DNA of 8,984 bases from CF-96 sp036269455 (GTDB lineage Bacteria > Chloroflexota > Dormibacteria > Aeolococcales > Aeolococcaceae). The translations under genes were made by a program, and so were the position numbers. Below the pieces are notes generated by a model. That model made no database searches. It was not told the origin of the DNA and saw only the letters and a program-made list of their open reading frames with translations. The stretch lies in the NCBI GenBank assembly GCA_036269455.1, contig DATARS010000251.1:1-8984 (forward strand). The letters run 5' to 3'. Shown piece by piece: positions 1 through 6,990 of the stretch (its first letter is position 1; each line of letters starts with the position of its first letter).

Positions 1-1
1 G

Positions 2-175
2 CTGCGGCTCCGCAGCGCCGTCCGGGTGCTCGAGGAGGTCGGCGCCCACGGCCGCTGCGTCATCGTGCTGCCCGACGAGCGCCGCGTCGCCCTCTACGCC
101 GTCCACCCCGAGGATGGCGCCTCCGAGGTGGTCTGGTACGAGCGCACCGAGTTCCTGGAGCAGAGCGCTACCTGA
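2..175 (+). CDS. 3' end of an unidentified gene (5' end outside window)
   Basis: An open frame enters the window at base 2 and runs 57 codons to a TGA stop at 173-175. The visible C-terminus contains the stretches VRVLEEVGAHGRCVIVLPDE and RRVALYAVHPEDG and ends in FLEQSAT. It alternates short hydrophobic strands with charged residues, as expected of a small cytosolic alpha/beta domain. I see no membrane segment and recognise no family motif. Its last 8 bases overlap the end of the convergent rsmG gene, so the two stop codons interlock. Codon use matches the neighbouring genes. It is called coding because the frame is open to the window edge and ends where rsmG ends. The function is unknown. 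Confidence 0.55.
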   Translation: MRLRSAVRVLEEVGAHGRCVIVLPDERRVALYAVHPEDGASEVVWYERTEFLEQSAT

Positions 176-812
176 GCGGCCGCCGCGAGGGGATCCCGGG
201 GCGGCGCGGGTAGGCCTCGGGGGTCGGCGCCACCTTGGGGACGATCAGCACGTCCGAGCTCGGCGCCTCGGGCCGGCCGCCCCCGCAGGCCGTGGCCGCG
301 GCGGCGCAGAGCGGGGCCGCCGCCGGCGCGTCGCGCACCAGCGCCGCGAGCCGGCCGCCGCGGCGGAGCAGCGGGAGGCAGAGCTCGCAGAGCACCGGCG
401 GCGGCGCCGCGGCCCGTGAGAGCGCGAGGTCGAATCCCTCGCGGGCGCCGGGGGTGCGCCCCAGCTCCTCGGCGCGGACCGCGGCGACGCTGACCCGCTG
501 CAGCCCGAGCAGGGTGGTGACGTGCTCGAGGAAGCCGGCCCGCCTGTGGTCCGAGTCGCAGAGCACGACCTCGAGGTCGGGGCGGACGACGGCGACGGGG
601 ATCCCCGGGATGCCCGCGCCGGAGCCGACGTCGACGACCCGCGCGCCGGTCGCCGGGGCGGCGACGGCGAGCAGCTCGAGCGCCTCGCCGAGGTGGCGCT
701 CGCGGGCCCGGTCGCGCGGGATCCGGGTGAGGTTGAAGCGCAGGTTCCACTCGTAGAGCTCGTCGAGGTAGCGCTCCAGCCGCTCGCGGTCGGCGGCGGC
801 GACGGGGGTCAG
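168..812 (-). CDS. rsmG: 16S rRNA (guanine527-N7)-methyltransferase RsmG
   Basis: RsmG transfers a methyl group from S-adenosylmethionine to N7 of G527 in 16S rRNA in the 30S subunit; its loss gives low-level streptomycin resistance in several bacteria. The 214-residue frame shows an N-terminal helical part with LDELYEWNLRFNLTRI (17-31). The SAM-binding motif follows at VDVGSGAGIPGIPVAVVRPD (60-79), then the acidic strand end LCDSD (84-88), FDLALSRA (127-134), PLLRRGGRLAAL (147-158) and the family signature YPRRPGIPSRRPL near the C-terminus (201-213). Length is normal for the family. No ATG, GTG or TTG lies in frame before residue 83, which is inside the SAM domain. The best start is CTG at 812-810, eight bases after a GGAGG and overlapping the stop of the upstream dehydrogenase gene as CTGA. 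The alanine/lysine-type motif usual after strand 5 (ALKG in E. coli) reads ALVRD here. Identity is secure; the start codon is an inference. Confidence 0.93.
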   Translation of the reverse strand: MTPVAAADRERLERYLDELYEWNLRFNLTRIPRDRARERHLGEALELLAVAAPATGARVVDVGSGAGIPGIPVAVVRPDLEVVLCDSDHRRAGFLEHVTTLLGLQRVSVAAVRAEELGRTPGAREGFDLALSRAAAPPPVLCELCLPLLRRGGRLAALVRDAPAAAPLCAAAATACGGGRPEAPSSDVLIVPKVAPTPEAYPRRPGIPSRRPLR

Positions 813-2005
813 ATCACCGCCCTCCCGTCGCCACCCTCCCCCTCGGCGAGCGCGGCACCGAGCGCCTGCCAGTGGATGTCCTCGAGCGGCGGGTGGATCA
901 GGCCGCCGCGCACGTCGCGCCAGTGGCGCTCGACGGCGAGGTCGTGGAGGAGCCCGGGACCGCCGGCGAGGCGCATCGCCTCCTCGGCCGCCTGCCAGGC
1001 GAGCTGGGTGGCCATGACCTTGGCCGTGCCGGCCTCGGCGACCAGCGCGGGTCGCGCCTCGGGCGCCACCTCGTCCCAGGCGCGGGCGGCGGCGAGGACG
1101 AGCAGGCGGGCGGTGCGCACCGCGCCGTCGATGCGCCCCAGCCGCAGCCGCACCGCCGGCAGCGCGCTGATCGGGTCGGCCATCGCGTTCGGCCGCCGGT
1201 TGCGGCAGAAGCGGGTGACCTCGTCGCGGGCGGCGTGGGCGCAGCCGACGTAGGCGGCGGCGCTGGTGAGCTGGAACCAGACCCCCATCGACGGCCCCCG
1301 CGGATCGGGTCCGCCGGGGTCCCGACTCCAGAGCAGGGCGTCCGCGGGGACGTGCACGCCGTCGAGGATCAGGGTGCCGCTGGCGCTGGCGCGCAGGGCC
1401 ACGGCGTCGAAGGTGGGGTCGCGGACCACGCCGGGGAGGGAGAGGTCGACGAGGAAGGTGGCGATGCGCACCGAGCCGCCGGGCTCGTCGACGCGCGCGG
1501 GGACCACCGCGTGGGTGAGCGCCGGCAGCCAGGTCGACCAGGTCTTCCGCCCGCGGAGGACGAAGCCGCCCTCGGCGGGCGCGGCGGAGGTGGCGGGGAC
1601 GCCGCCGCGCACCGGCGAGCCCTGCTCGGGCTCGCTCGCCAGGGCGTTGACCAGCGCCCCCTCGCCGACGACCCGCGCGCAGAGGTCGCGGTAGGCCGCC
1701 TCCGGCCAGCCGGTGTGCGCTGAGCCCGGGGCGCCGACGGTCATGTGGTGCATCCCCAGGCCGAGCGCGCTGGAGCAGTCGCCGCGGCCCAGCCGCTCCT
1801 GGAGGAGGCAGACGTCGTGGAGCGAGGCGCCCACGCCGCCGAGCCCGGCGGGGACCGCGAGTGCCGGCCAGCCGCCGGCGCGCGCCGCGGCGACGTGCTC
1901 GGACGGGAAGCTCCCCTCGCGGTCGTGGCGGGCGGCGGTCGCGGCGAAGACCCCGGCGAGCTCGTCGGCCCGCTCCACCCAGCGGCCGAGGTCGTCGAGA
2001 GGCAT
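809..2005 (-). CDS. Acyl-CoA dehydrogenase-fold flavoprotein, catalytic Glu apparently absent
   Basis: Members of this fold are FAD (or FMN) enzymes that oxidise acyl-CoA thioesters; a subgroup uses reduced flavin for monooxygenation. From ATG 2005 the protein has 398 residues, the usual family length. The helical N-terminal domain includes the turn AVPAGLGGVGASLHD (50-64). The middle beta domain includes FVLRGRKTWSTWLP (148-161) and ILDGVHVPADALL (213-225). The C-terminal helical domain includes AGGPGLL (347-353) and RHWRDVRGGLIHPP (360-373). In classical enzymes the segment after the RD pair carries YEGT with the catalytic Glu; here the equivalent is IHPP with no acid. This is more like the Acyl-CoA_dh_2/monooxygenase-type subgroup, or a non-dehydrogenase. 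The frame is open a further 57 codons upstream to 2176, but that extension is Arg/Pro-rich and unlike the family. ATG 2005 or GTG 2014 is the likelier start. The stop overlaps the rsmG start by 3 bases. Substrate is unknown. Confidence 0.85.
   Translation of the reverse strand: MPLDDLGRWVERADELAGVFAATAARHDREGSFPSEHVAAARAGGWPALAVPAGLGGVGASLHDVCLLQERLGRGDCSSALGLGMHHMTVGAPGSAHTGWPEAAYRDLCARVVGEGALVNALASEPEQGSPVRGGVPATSAAPAEGGFVLRGRKTWSTWLPALTHAVVPARVDEPGGSVRIATFLVDLSLPGVVRDPTFDAVALRASASGTLILDGVHVPADALLWSRDPGGPDPRGPSMGVWFQLTSAAAYVGCAHAARDEVTRFCRNRRPNAMADPISALPAVRLRLGRIDGAVRTARLLVLAAARAWDEVAPEARPALVAEAGTAKVMATQLAWQAAEEAMRLAGGPGLLHDLAVERHWRDVRGGLIHPPLEDIHWQALGAALAEGEGGDGRAVI
820..826 (-). promoter_or_regulatory. 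Shine-Dalgarno sequence that decides the rsmG start
   Basis: On the minus strand GGGAGGG ends 7 bases before CTG 812-810. It lies inside the last codons of the upstream dehydrogenase gene. A near-perfect anti-SD match at ideal spacing before a CTG that fits the RsmG N-terminus is the main argument for a CTG start and translational coupling. Confidence 0.6.
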
Positions 2006-2012
2006 GCGGCGC

Positions 2013-2018
2013 ACGCTA
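2013..2018 (-). promoter_or_regulatory. Candidate -10 element of the dehydrogenase-rsmG operon
   Basis: TAGCGT on the minus strand fits the TANNNT -10 pattern of high-GC bacteria and ends 7 bases before ATG 2005. That spacing would give a leaderless or nearly leaderless mRNA, which agrees with the absence of a good Shine-Dalgarno sequence there. No convincing -35 is seen, so this is tentative. Confidence 0.3.
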
Positions 2019-2165
2019 CCGCAGGCGGCCCGCGGCGGGCTCCGGCGGCGGCGATGGTCGCGACCGTCGCCTGACGCCGGCGTGTCGAGCGATCGACGAG
2101 GACCCGCGATCCGCTCGTCCATGCCATCATTGGGCCGGTAACGTCGAGCCAGTGGAGTCGCAAGG

Positions 2166-2348
2166 ATGCCGGACAACGCGCCCTGCCCACGCTGCCAGTC
2201 ACCCCGGCTGAGCGTCGTCTACTACGACGCGGATGGCCGCCCGCTGGGCGGTCACGTCCAATGCAGCGAGTGCGGGTCACGGCACTCCGCCCGACTGGTC
2301 CCGCTTCACGACAGCCAGAAGAAGCTGCTCGAGCGCAAGGCCTCCTGA
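2166..2348 (+). CDS. Small zinc-ribbon protein (60 aa)
   Basis: A 60-residue protein with two CxxC knuckles, CPRC (7-10) and CSEC (33-36), each followed by a small turn (QS and GS). They are separated by a beta-hairpin-like stretch containing VVYYDADGRPLGG. This is the layout of a rubredoxin-knuckle zinc ribbon binding one Zn2+ through four cysteines. The C-terminal tail is basic (SQKKLLERKAS) and could contact nucleic acid or a partner protein. The ATG is preceded by AAGG about 1 base away and GGAG about 11 bases away, so ribosome binding is modest. It is divergent from the dehydrogenase gene and is followed by a perfect palindrome. The ParB-like gene lies 140 bases downstream. Such ribbons occur in many unrelated proteins, so no specific function is assigned. 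Confidence 0.8.
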   Translation: MPDNAPCPRCQSPRLSVVYYDADGRPLGGHVQCSECGSRHSARLVPLHDSQKKLLERKAS

Positions 2349-2354
2349 GCTCGT

Positions 2355-2374
2355 CGCCTCCCCGCGGGGAGGCG
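2355..2374. terminator. Perfect 20-bp palindrome after the zinc-ribbon gene
   Basis: CGCCTCCCCGCGGGGAGGCG is fully self-complementary and begins 7 bases after the zinc-ribbon stop codon. Folded as RNA it gives a very GC-rich stem of about 8 bp with a minimal CGCG loop. There is no T tract after it, so it is not a textbook intrinsic terminator, although T-less GC hairpins can terminate in high-GC bacteria. A perfect palindrome could equally be an operator for a dimeric regulator of the downstream ParB-like gene. Confidence 0.45.
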
Positions 2375-2477
2375 GATGGCGCGCCGACCGACCCGGCGGT
2401 ATCGACCGCGGGGCCAGGCTGGTAATCTCCGCCATCTTGGGCAGCGCGTCTCCGCTGGCGGATTGAAGAGCGCGCGT

Positions 2478-2483
2478 GGAGGG
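2478..2483 (+). promoter_or_regulatory. Shine-Dalgarno that sets the GTG start of the ParB-like gene
   Basis: GGAGGG lies 5 bases before GTG 2489. It is the only good SD in this leader and supports GTG 2489 over later internal starts. Confidence 0.55.
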
Positions 2484-2488
2484 CCTCG

Positions 2489-4042
<1,554 letters not shown>

Positions 4043-4076
4043 GCCGTCGACCTACCCCGCCGCTCTTCTCCCCAAG

Positions 4077-4106
4077 TTGGCGCCTCGACAACAACCGTAG
4101 TACCTT
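4077..4106 (+). promoter_or_regulatory. Candidate promoter of the Mrr-like membrane protein gene
   Basis: TTGGCG at 4077-4082 and TACCTT at 4101-4106 are separated by 18 bases. The -10 ends 8 bases before GTG 4115, so the transcript would be leaderless or nearly so. No Shine-Dalgarno sequence precedes that start, which agrees. TAGTAC at 4098-4103 is an alternative -10 with a 15-base spacer. Confidence 0.4.
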
Positions 4107-4114
4107 GTGTCGCC

Positions 4115-4795
4115 GTGGTCCGGCCGCTGCGTCCCCCTCCTCAACCGCTCGGCAGCTACCTCCAGCGCGTCTGTCGATGGCTCTTCCGGCTCGCGCTGCG
4201 CGGGCCGCTGTGGACGCCGCTGGCGATGGGGGCGGTGGCCTTCGTCGTCGTGACCGCCCTGCCGCTGGTCGGCGGAGCCGGGCTGGGGCTGGGGCAGCCG
4301 TGGCGGGTGCTGGCGCTGATCGCGGCCGCGGGCGGCGTGCTCCTCGGGATCTCGGCGTGGCCGGCGCGGTACCGGCTGCGTCGCCAGGACCTCCACGAGC
4401 ACGAGCTCGAGGCGCTGCGCCGGCTGCCGCGCGAGGAGCTCGCCCACCTCGTCGGGGCCGTGTACCGCCGTGCTGGCTACGGGGCGGTCGAGACCGGCCG
4501 GGGCCGTGGAGCGGGGATCGACCTCGAGCTCCACAACAAACGCGGGGTGAGCCTGGTGCAGTGCCGCCACTACCGGGAGGCGAGCGTCGACATGCCCGCG
4601 CTCCGCGAGCTGCACGCGGTGATGCGCACCGTCCACGCCTGCCGCGGGGTGGTGATCACCACCGGCGGGTTCACCGAGCTCGCCGGCAGCTACGCCCGGG
4701 TGCACGGCATCACCATGGTCGACGGGCGGACCCTGACCCGGATGCTGCGGGTCGCGGTCCCGGCGGAGGCCGGCAGGCGGCTCGCCTCGGACTGA
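4115..4795 (+). CDS. Two-TM membrane protein with Mrr-like nuclease domain
   Basis: A 226-residue protein. A basic N-terminus is followed by hydrophobic segments at about 33-53 (PLAMGAVAFVVVTALPLVG) and 63-82 (WRVLALIAAAGGVLLGISAW), then RYRLRR. This predicts a hairpin anchor with the C-terminal domain in the cytoplasm. Residues 100-212 match the Mrr_cat restriction-endonuclease-like fold: REELAHLVGAVYRRAGYGAV, GAGIDLEL with the metal-binding Asp136, SLVQCRHY at 146-153, then CRGVVITTGGFTELAGSYA and GITMVDGRTLTRML. The normal catalytic QxK is QCR (149-151), so Lys is replaced by Arg. The enzyme may be altered or inactive, acting as a DNA-binding anchor. GTG 4115 is chosen because a later ATG would cut into the first TM helix. 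The gene lies 72 bases after the ParB-like gene, and a short perfect hairpin covers the stop codon. Family assignment is by motif; cleavage activity is not shown. Confidence 0.8.
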   Translation: MVRPLRPPPQPLGSYLQRVCRWLFRLALRGPLWTPLAMGAVAFVVVTALPLVGGAGLGLGQPWRVLALIAAAGGVLLGISAWPARYRLRRQDLHEHELEALRRLPREELAHLVGAVYRRAGYGAVETGRGRGAGIDLELHNKRGVSLVQCRHYREASVDMPALRELHAVMRTVHACRGVVITTGGFTELAGSYARVHGITMVDGRTLTRMLRVAVPAEAGRRLASD

Positions 4796-4806
4796 CCGCT
4801 GGTCAG
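4792..4806 (+). repeat. Short hairpin spanning the stop codon of the Mrr-like gene
   Basis: CTGACC, loop GCT, GGTCAG form a perfect 6-bp stem that includes the TGA stop (4793-4795). There is no T tract. It may protect the 3' end or be incidental. Confidence 0.35.
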
Positions 4807-4871
4807 CGCGGCAGGGGGGAGGCGGTGGCCGGAACGCTCTGCGCACCGGCGGGAGTCCACCGCCTGGAAGC

Positions 4872-4898
4872 CGGCGGCCGCCACGATGGCGGCCGCCG
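4872..4898 (+). terminator. Strong GC hairpin, 11-bp stem with palindromic arms
   Basis: Both arms are GGCGGCCGCC (4873-4882 and 4888-4897) around the 5-base loop ACGAT, with one extra C-G pair outside. Each arm is itself a palindrome, so the two copies are at once direct and inverted repeats. It lies 77 bases after the Mrr-like stop codon and is followed by TCCCCCC rather than a T run. It could terminate transcription from the upstream genes or bind a protein as DNA. Confidence 0.45.
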
Positions 4899-5058
4899 TC
4901 CCCCCAGTTGCAGATCGCGCAGCACTCACGAAGGGGTGCATTCCTTCTCACCCCCGAGCCCCCCAGCCCCGGGGTGGCGCCGGCGCGATCCACTCGGCGA
5001 TTGTCGGCCCCGCCCGGTTAAGACCCGCCCGCCGTCTTGTGCACGGATCTTCAGGACC

Positions 5059-5077
5059 GGTGACGCCGTGGTGACGC
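5059..5077 (+). repeat. Tandem GGTGACGC direct repeat upstream of the GH15 gene
   Basis: GGTGACGC at 5059-5066 recurs at 5070-5077, an 11-base period or about one helical turn, so both copies face the same side of the DNA. Lying 38-56 bases before the GH15 start, it could be an operator. In GC-rich DNA two 8-mers can also coincide by chance. Confidence 0.3.
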
Positions 5078-5114
5078 TTCCGGGCGTGCCCAAAATCCGC
5101 ATCATCGCCCGTCG

Positions 5115-6965
5115 ATGCCCGCCAAGCCCGTCCTCCCGCCCACCCAGTACCGCCAGCGTGGCCACTCGCTGCTCGCCGACGGGCGCACCGCCGCGCTGCT
5201 CGACGTCAACGGCAACATCAGCTGGCTGTGCTGGCCGAGGGTCGACTCCGACCCGGTGGTGCTCACCATCCTCGACCGGGAGCGGGGCGGCTGGTTCCAG
5301 GTCCGCCCCGTCCGCCCGTCGACGACGCCGGTCGAGTACCGCTACCTCGGTCCCACCCTCGGGGTGCGCACCGTCTGGCAGAGCCGCACCGGGGGCCGGC
5401 TCAGCGTCGACGACGCCCTGGCCGCCCCCGGTCCACCCCGGCTGCTCCGCCTGCTCCGCGCCGTGGGCGAGGAGATCGAGGTCGACGTCCACTTCCTCCC
5501 CGCCTTCGCCGCCGCCACCCTGCGGCCGGCGTGGGAGCTCGCCGGCGGCCGGGTGATCGCCTCGGCCGGCGGCCTGCGACTCAGCGTCGACACCCCGGCA
5601 CGCACCTGGACGGTCGACGAGATGGGCGCGCACGCCCGCTTCACCGTGGTCCCGGGGCCGCCCACCGCGGTGGTGCTGAGCGGCGACGAGGACCCGCTGC
5701 CGGCGTCCGCGGCGGTGCGGCTGCTCGACGACACCCTGGTGCACTGGGGGGCGATCGCCGCCCGGATGCGCCCGGAGCGTGCCGCCGAGGGCCTGATCGG
5801 CCGCGTCCTCGGCGCCGACGCGGCGGTGCAGCTCGTGGTCCGCAGCGGGCTGACCATCTGCGGGCTGCGCCAGAACGCCCCCGGGCACGGCATCGTCGCC
5901 GCCCCCACCACCTCGCTGCCCCAGTTCCCCGGCGGTGCGCTGACCTGGGATTACCGCTACAGCTGGCCGCGCGACACCGCGCTGGCGGGGATGGCGCTGA
6001 CCCGCCTCGGGCTGGTCGAGGAGGCGACGGCGCTGGCGAGCTTCTGCGGCGAGGTCTGCCGCGGGGGCGAGGCGCCGGCATTGGTGCGCGTCGACGGCAC
6101 CGCGCCGCCGCCGGAGATCACCCTCGAGCACCTGCGCGGCCACGACGGGGCCCGGCCGGTGCGGATCGGCAACGGCGCCGCCGGCCAGGCCCAGCTCGAC
6201 GTGGTCGGCGAGGTGATCGACCTCGCCCACACCATCGAGCGCGCCGGCGCCCTACCCGAGGCGCTGCGCGAGGCGGTGCCCGCCCTCGCCGGCCTCGCGG
6301 TGCGCCGCTGGCGGGAGCCCGACCACGGCATCTGGGAGATCCGCGGCGAGCCCCACTGCTACACCCACTCGCGGGTGATGGCCTGGGCCGGACTCCGCCG
6401 CGCCGCCGTCCTCGCCCGCCGCGGCGCCGTCACCGGCGATTCCGACCTCTGGGAGCGCACCGCCGAGCGCATCCGCGCCAGCGTGCTCGACCCGATCGTT
6501 CAGCCGCGGTGGGGGCTGCCCCTGATCGTCGGGGACGCCGGCGACGACGCCGCCAACGCGCTCGTCCCCCTGGTCGGCTTCCTCCCGCCCGACGATCCGC
6601 TCACCCTCGCGACGCTGCACATCATCTCCCAGGGCCTCGGCCACGGCCCCGGCCTGGTGCAGCGTCACAGCCCCATCGACGACGGCACCCTCACCCCGCC
6701 CTGCGCCCCGTTCATCTTCGCCACGTTCTGGCTCGCCACCGCCTTCGACCGCTGCCGCGGGGCGAAGGAGCGGCGCCTCGCCGTCCACCACGCCAGGGCG
6801 GCGCTGCGCGAGCGCGGCCCGCTGGGGCTCTTCGGCGAGGTGTCGCTGCCCAGGAACGGCCCGATGGGCAACTACCCCCAGGTGCAGAGCCACGCCGCTC
6901 TGATCCTCGCGGCGCTGCCCCAGGGGGGCCCGGGGGGGAGGCTCCCCGGAGGTGGGCGCGTCTGA
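5115..6965 (+). CDS. GH15-family glucoamylase/trehalase-type glycoside hydrolase
   Basis: Family members release glucose from alpha-glucosides (malto-oligosaccharides, or trehalose in some actinobacterial enzymes) by an inverting mechanism. The 616-residue protein has the N-terminal beta domain typical of bacterial GH15 proteins (HSLLADGRTAALLDVNGNIS at 17-36, WLCWPRVDSDPV at 37-48). The (alpha/alpha)6 catalytic barrel follows: APTTSLPQFPGGALTWDYRY (263-282), SWPRDTAL, LDVVGEVIDL (361-370), EPDHGIWEIRGEP (401-413) with the likely general acid Glu408, THSRVMAWAGL (417-427), LVPLVGFLPPDDP (483-495), and LGLFGEVSLP (570-579) with the likely general base Glu575 before NYPQVQSHAALILAAL. Family members usually have an Glu-Gly pair where PCAPFIFATFW reads here. 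No signal peptide is seen, so it is probably cytosolic. ATG 5115 lacks a Shine-Dalgarno sequence. The C-terminal tail from 602 is low-complexity Gly-rich, encoded by G-runs. Substrate is undecided between trehalose and maltodextrin. Confidence 0.9.
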   Translation: MPAKPVLPPTQYRQRGHSLLADGRTAALLDVNGNISWLCWPRVDSDPVVLTILDRERGGWFQVRPVRPSTTPVEYRYLGPTLGVRTVWQSRTGGRLSVDDALAAPGPPRLLRLLRAVGEEIEVDVHFLPAFAAATLRPAWELAGGRVIASAGGLRLSVDTPARTWTVDEMGAHARFTVVPGPPTAVVLSGDEDPLPASAAVRLLDDTLVHWGAIAARMRPERAAEGLIGRVLGADAAVQLVVRSGLTICGLRQNAPGHGIVAAPTTSLPQFPGGALTWDYRYSWPRDTALAGMALTRLGLVEEATALASFCGEVCRGGEAPALVRVDGTAPPPEITLEHLRGHDGARPVRIGNGAAGQAQLDVVGEVIDLAHTIERAGALPEALREAVPALAGLAVRRWREPDHGIWEIRGEPHCYTHSRVMAWAGLRRAAVLARRGAVTGDSDLWERTAERIRASVLDPIVQPRWGLPLIVGDAGDDAANALVPLVGFLPPDDPLTLATLHIISQGLGHGPGLVQRHSPIDDGTLTPPCAPFIFATFWLATAFDRCRGAKERRLAVHHARAALRERGPLGLFGEVSLPRNGPMGNYPQVQSHAALILAALPQGGPGGRLPGGGRV

Positions 6966-6990
6966 GCGCCCAGGGGTCGACCGACTCAGA
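6961..6990. terminator. Inverted repeat holding both convergent stop codons
   Basis: TCTGAG at 6961-6966 and CTCAGA at 6985-6990 form a 6-bp stem. The TGA of the GH15 gene and the TGA of argS sit at mirror positions in the two arms. The 18-base loop contains the palindrome GGTCGACC (6975-6982). Only 20 bases separate the genes, so this is the sole candidate for a bidirectional terminator between the stops. It has no T tract and the stem is short. Confidence 0.35.

Larger units (their letters stand above)
4796..5114. other. Gene-free region between the Mrr-like and GH15 genes (319 bp)
   Basis: No convincing coding frame is seen. The region holds a strong hairpin (4872-4898), a weaker one with GGGGTG at 4933-4938 and CACCCC at 4949-4954, a small AAGAC/GTCTT hairpin at 5020-5038, and a direct repeat of GGTGACGC at 5059-5077. 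It must contain the promoter of the GH15 gene, but no good -35/-10 pair stands out. A weak candidate is TTCCGG at 5078-5083 with CATCAT at 5100-5105. I recognise no riboswitch consensus. Confidence 0.6.

Noticed and set aside
94..750. 218-codon minus-strand frame overlapping rsmG
   Set aside because: It is the shifted frame of rsmG, with an Arg/Pro/Ala-rich product. The RsmG motifs are in the other frame.
2006..2176. 57-codon N-terminal extension of the dehydrogenase to an ATG at 2176
   Set aside because: The extension is Arg/Pro/Asp-rich, unlike the family N-terminus, and would overlap the start of the divergent zinc-ribbon gene.
5001..5023. TTGTCG and TTAAGA as a promoter for the GH15 gene
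   Set aside because: The spacer is only 11 bases, too short for a sigma-70-type promoter.
4900..5114. A riboswitch or structured RNA leader upstream of the GH15 gene
   Set aside because: Only short isolated hairpins are visible and no known riboswitch consensus could be recognised.
4105..5556. 483-codon plus-strand frame overlapping both the Mrr-like and GH15 genes
   Set aside because: It is another frame of two recognised genes and the gene-free region, with Arg/Pro/Ser-rich translation and no domain.
4926..6230. 434-codon minus-strand frame opposite the GH15 gene
   Set aside because: Its composition is Gly/Ala/Arg/Asp-rich without recognisable domains, and it lies opposite clearly conserved GH15 motifs.
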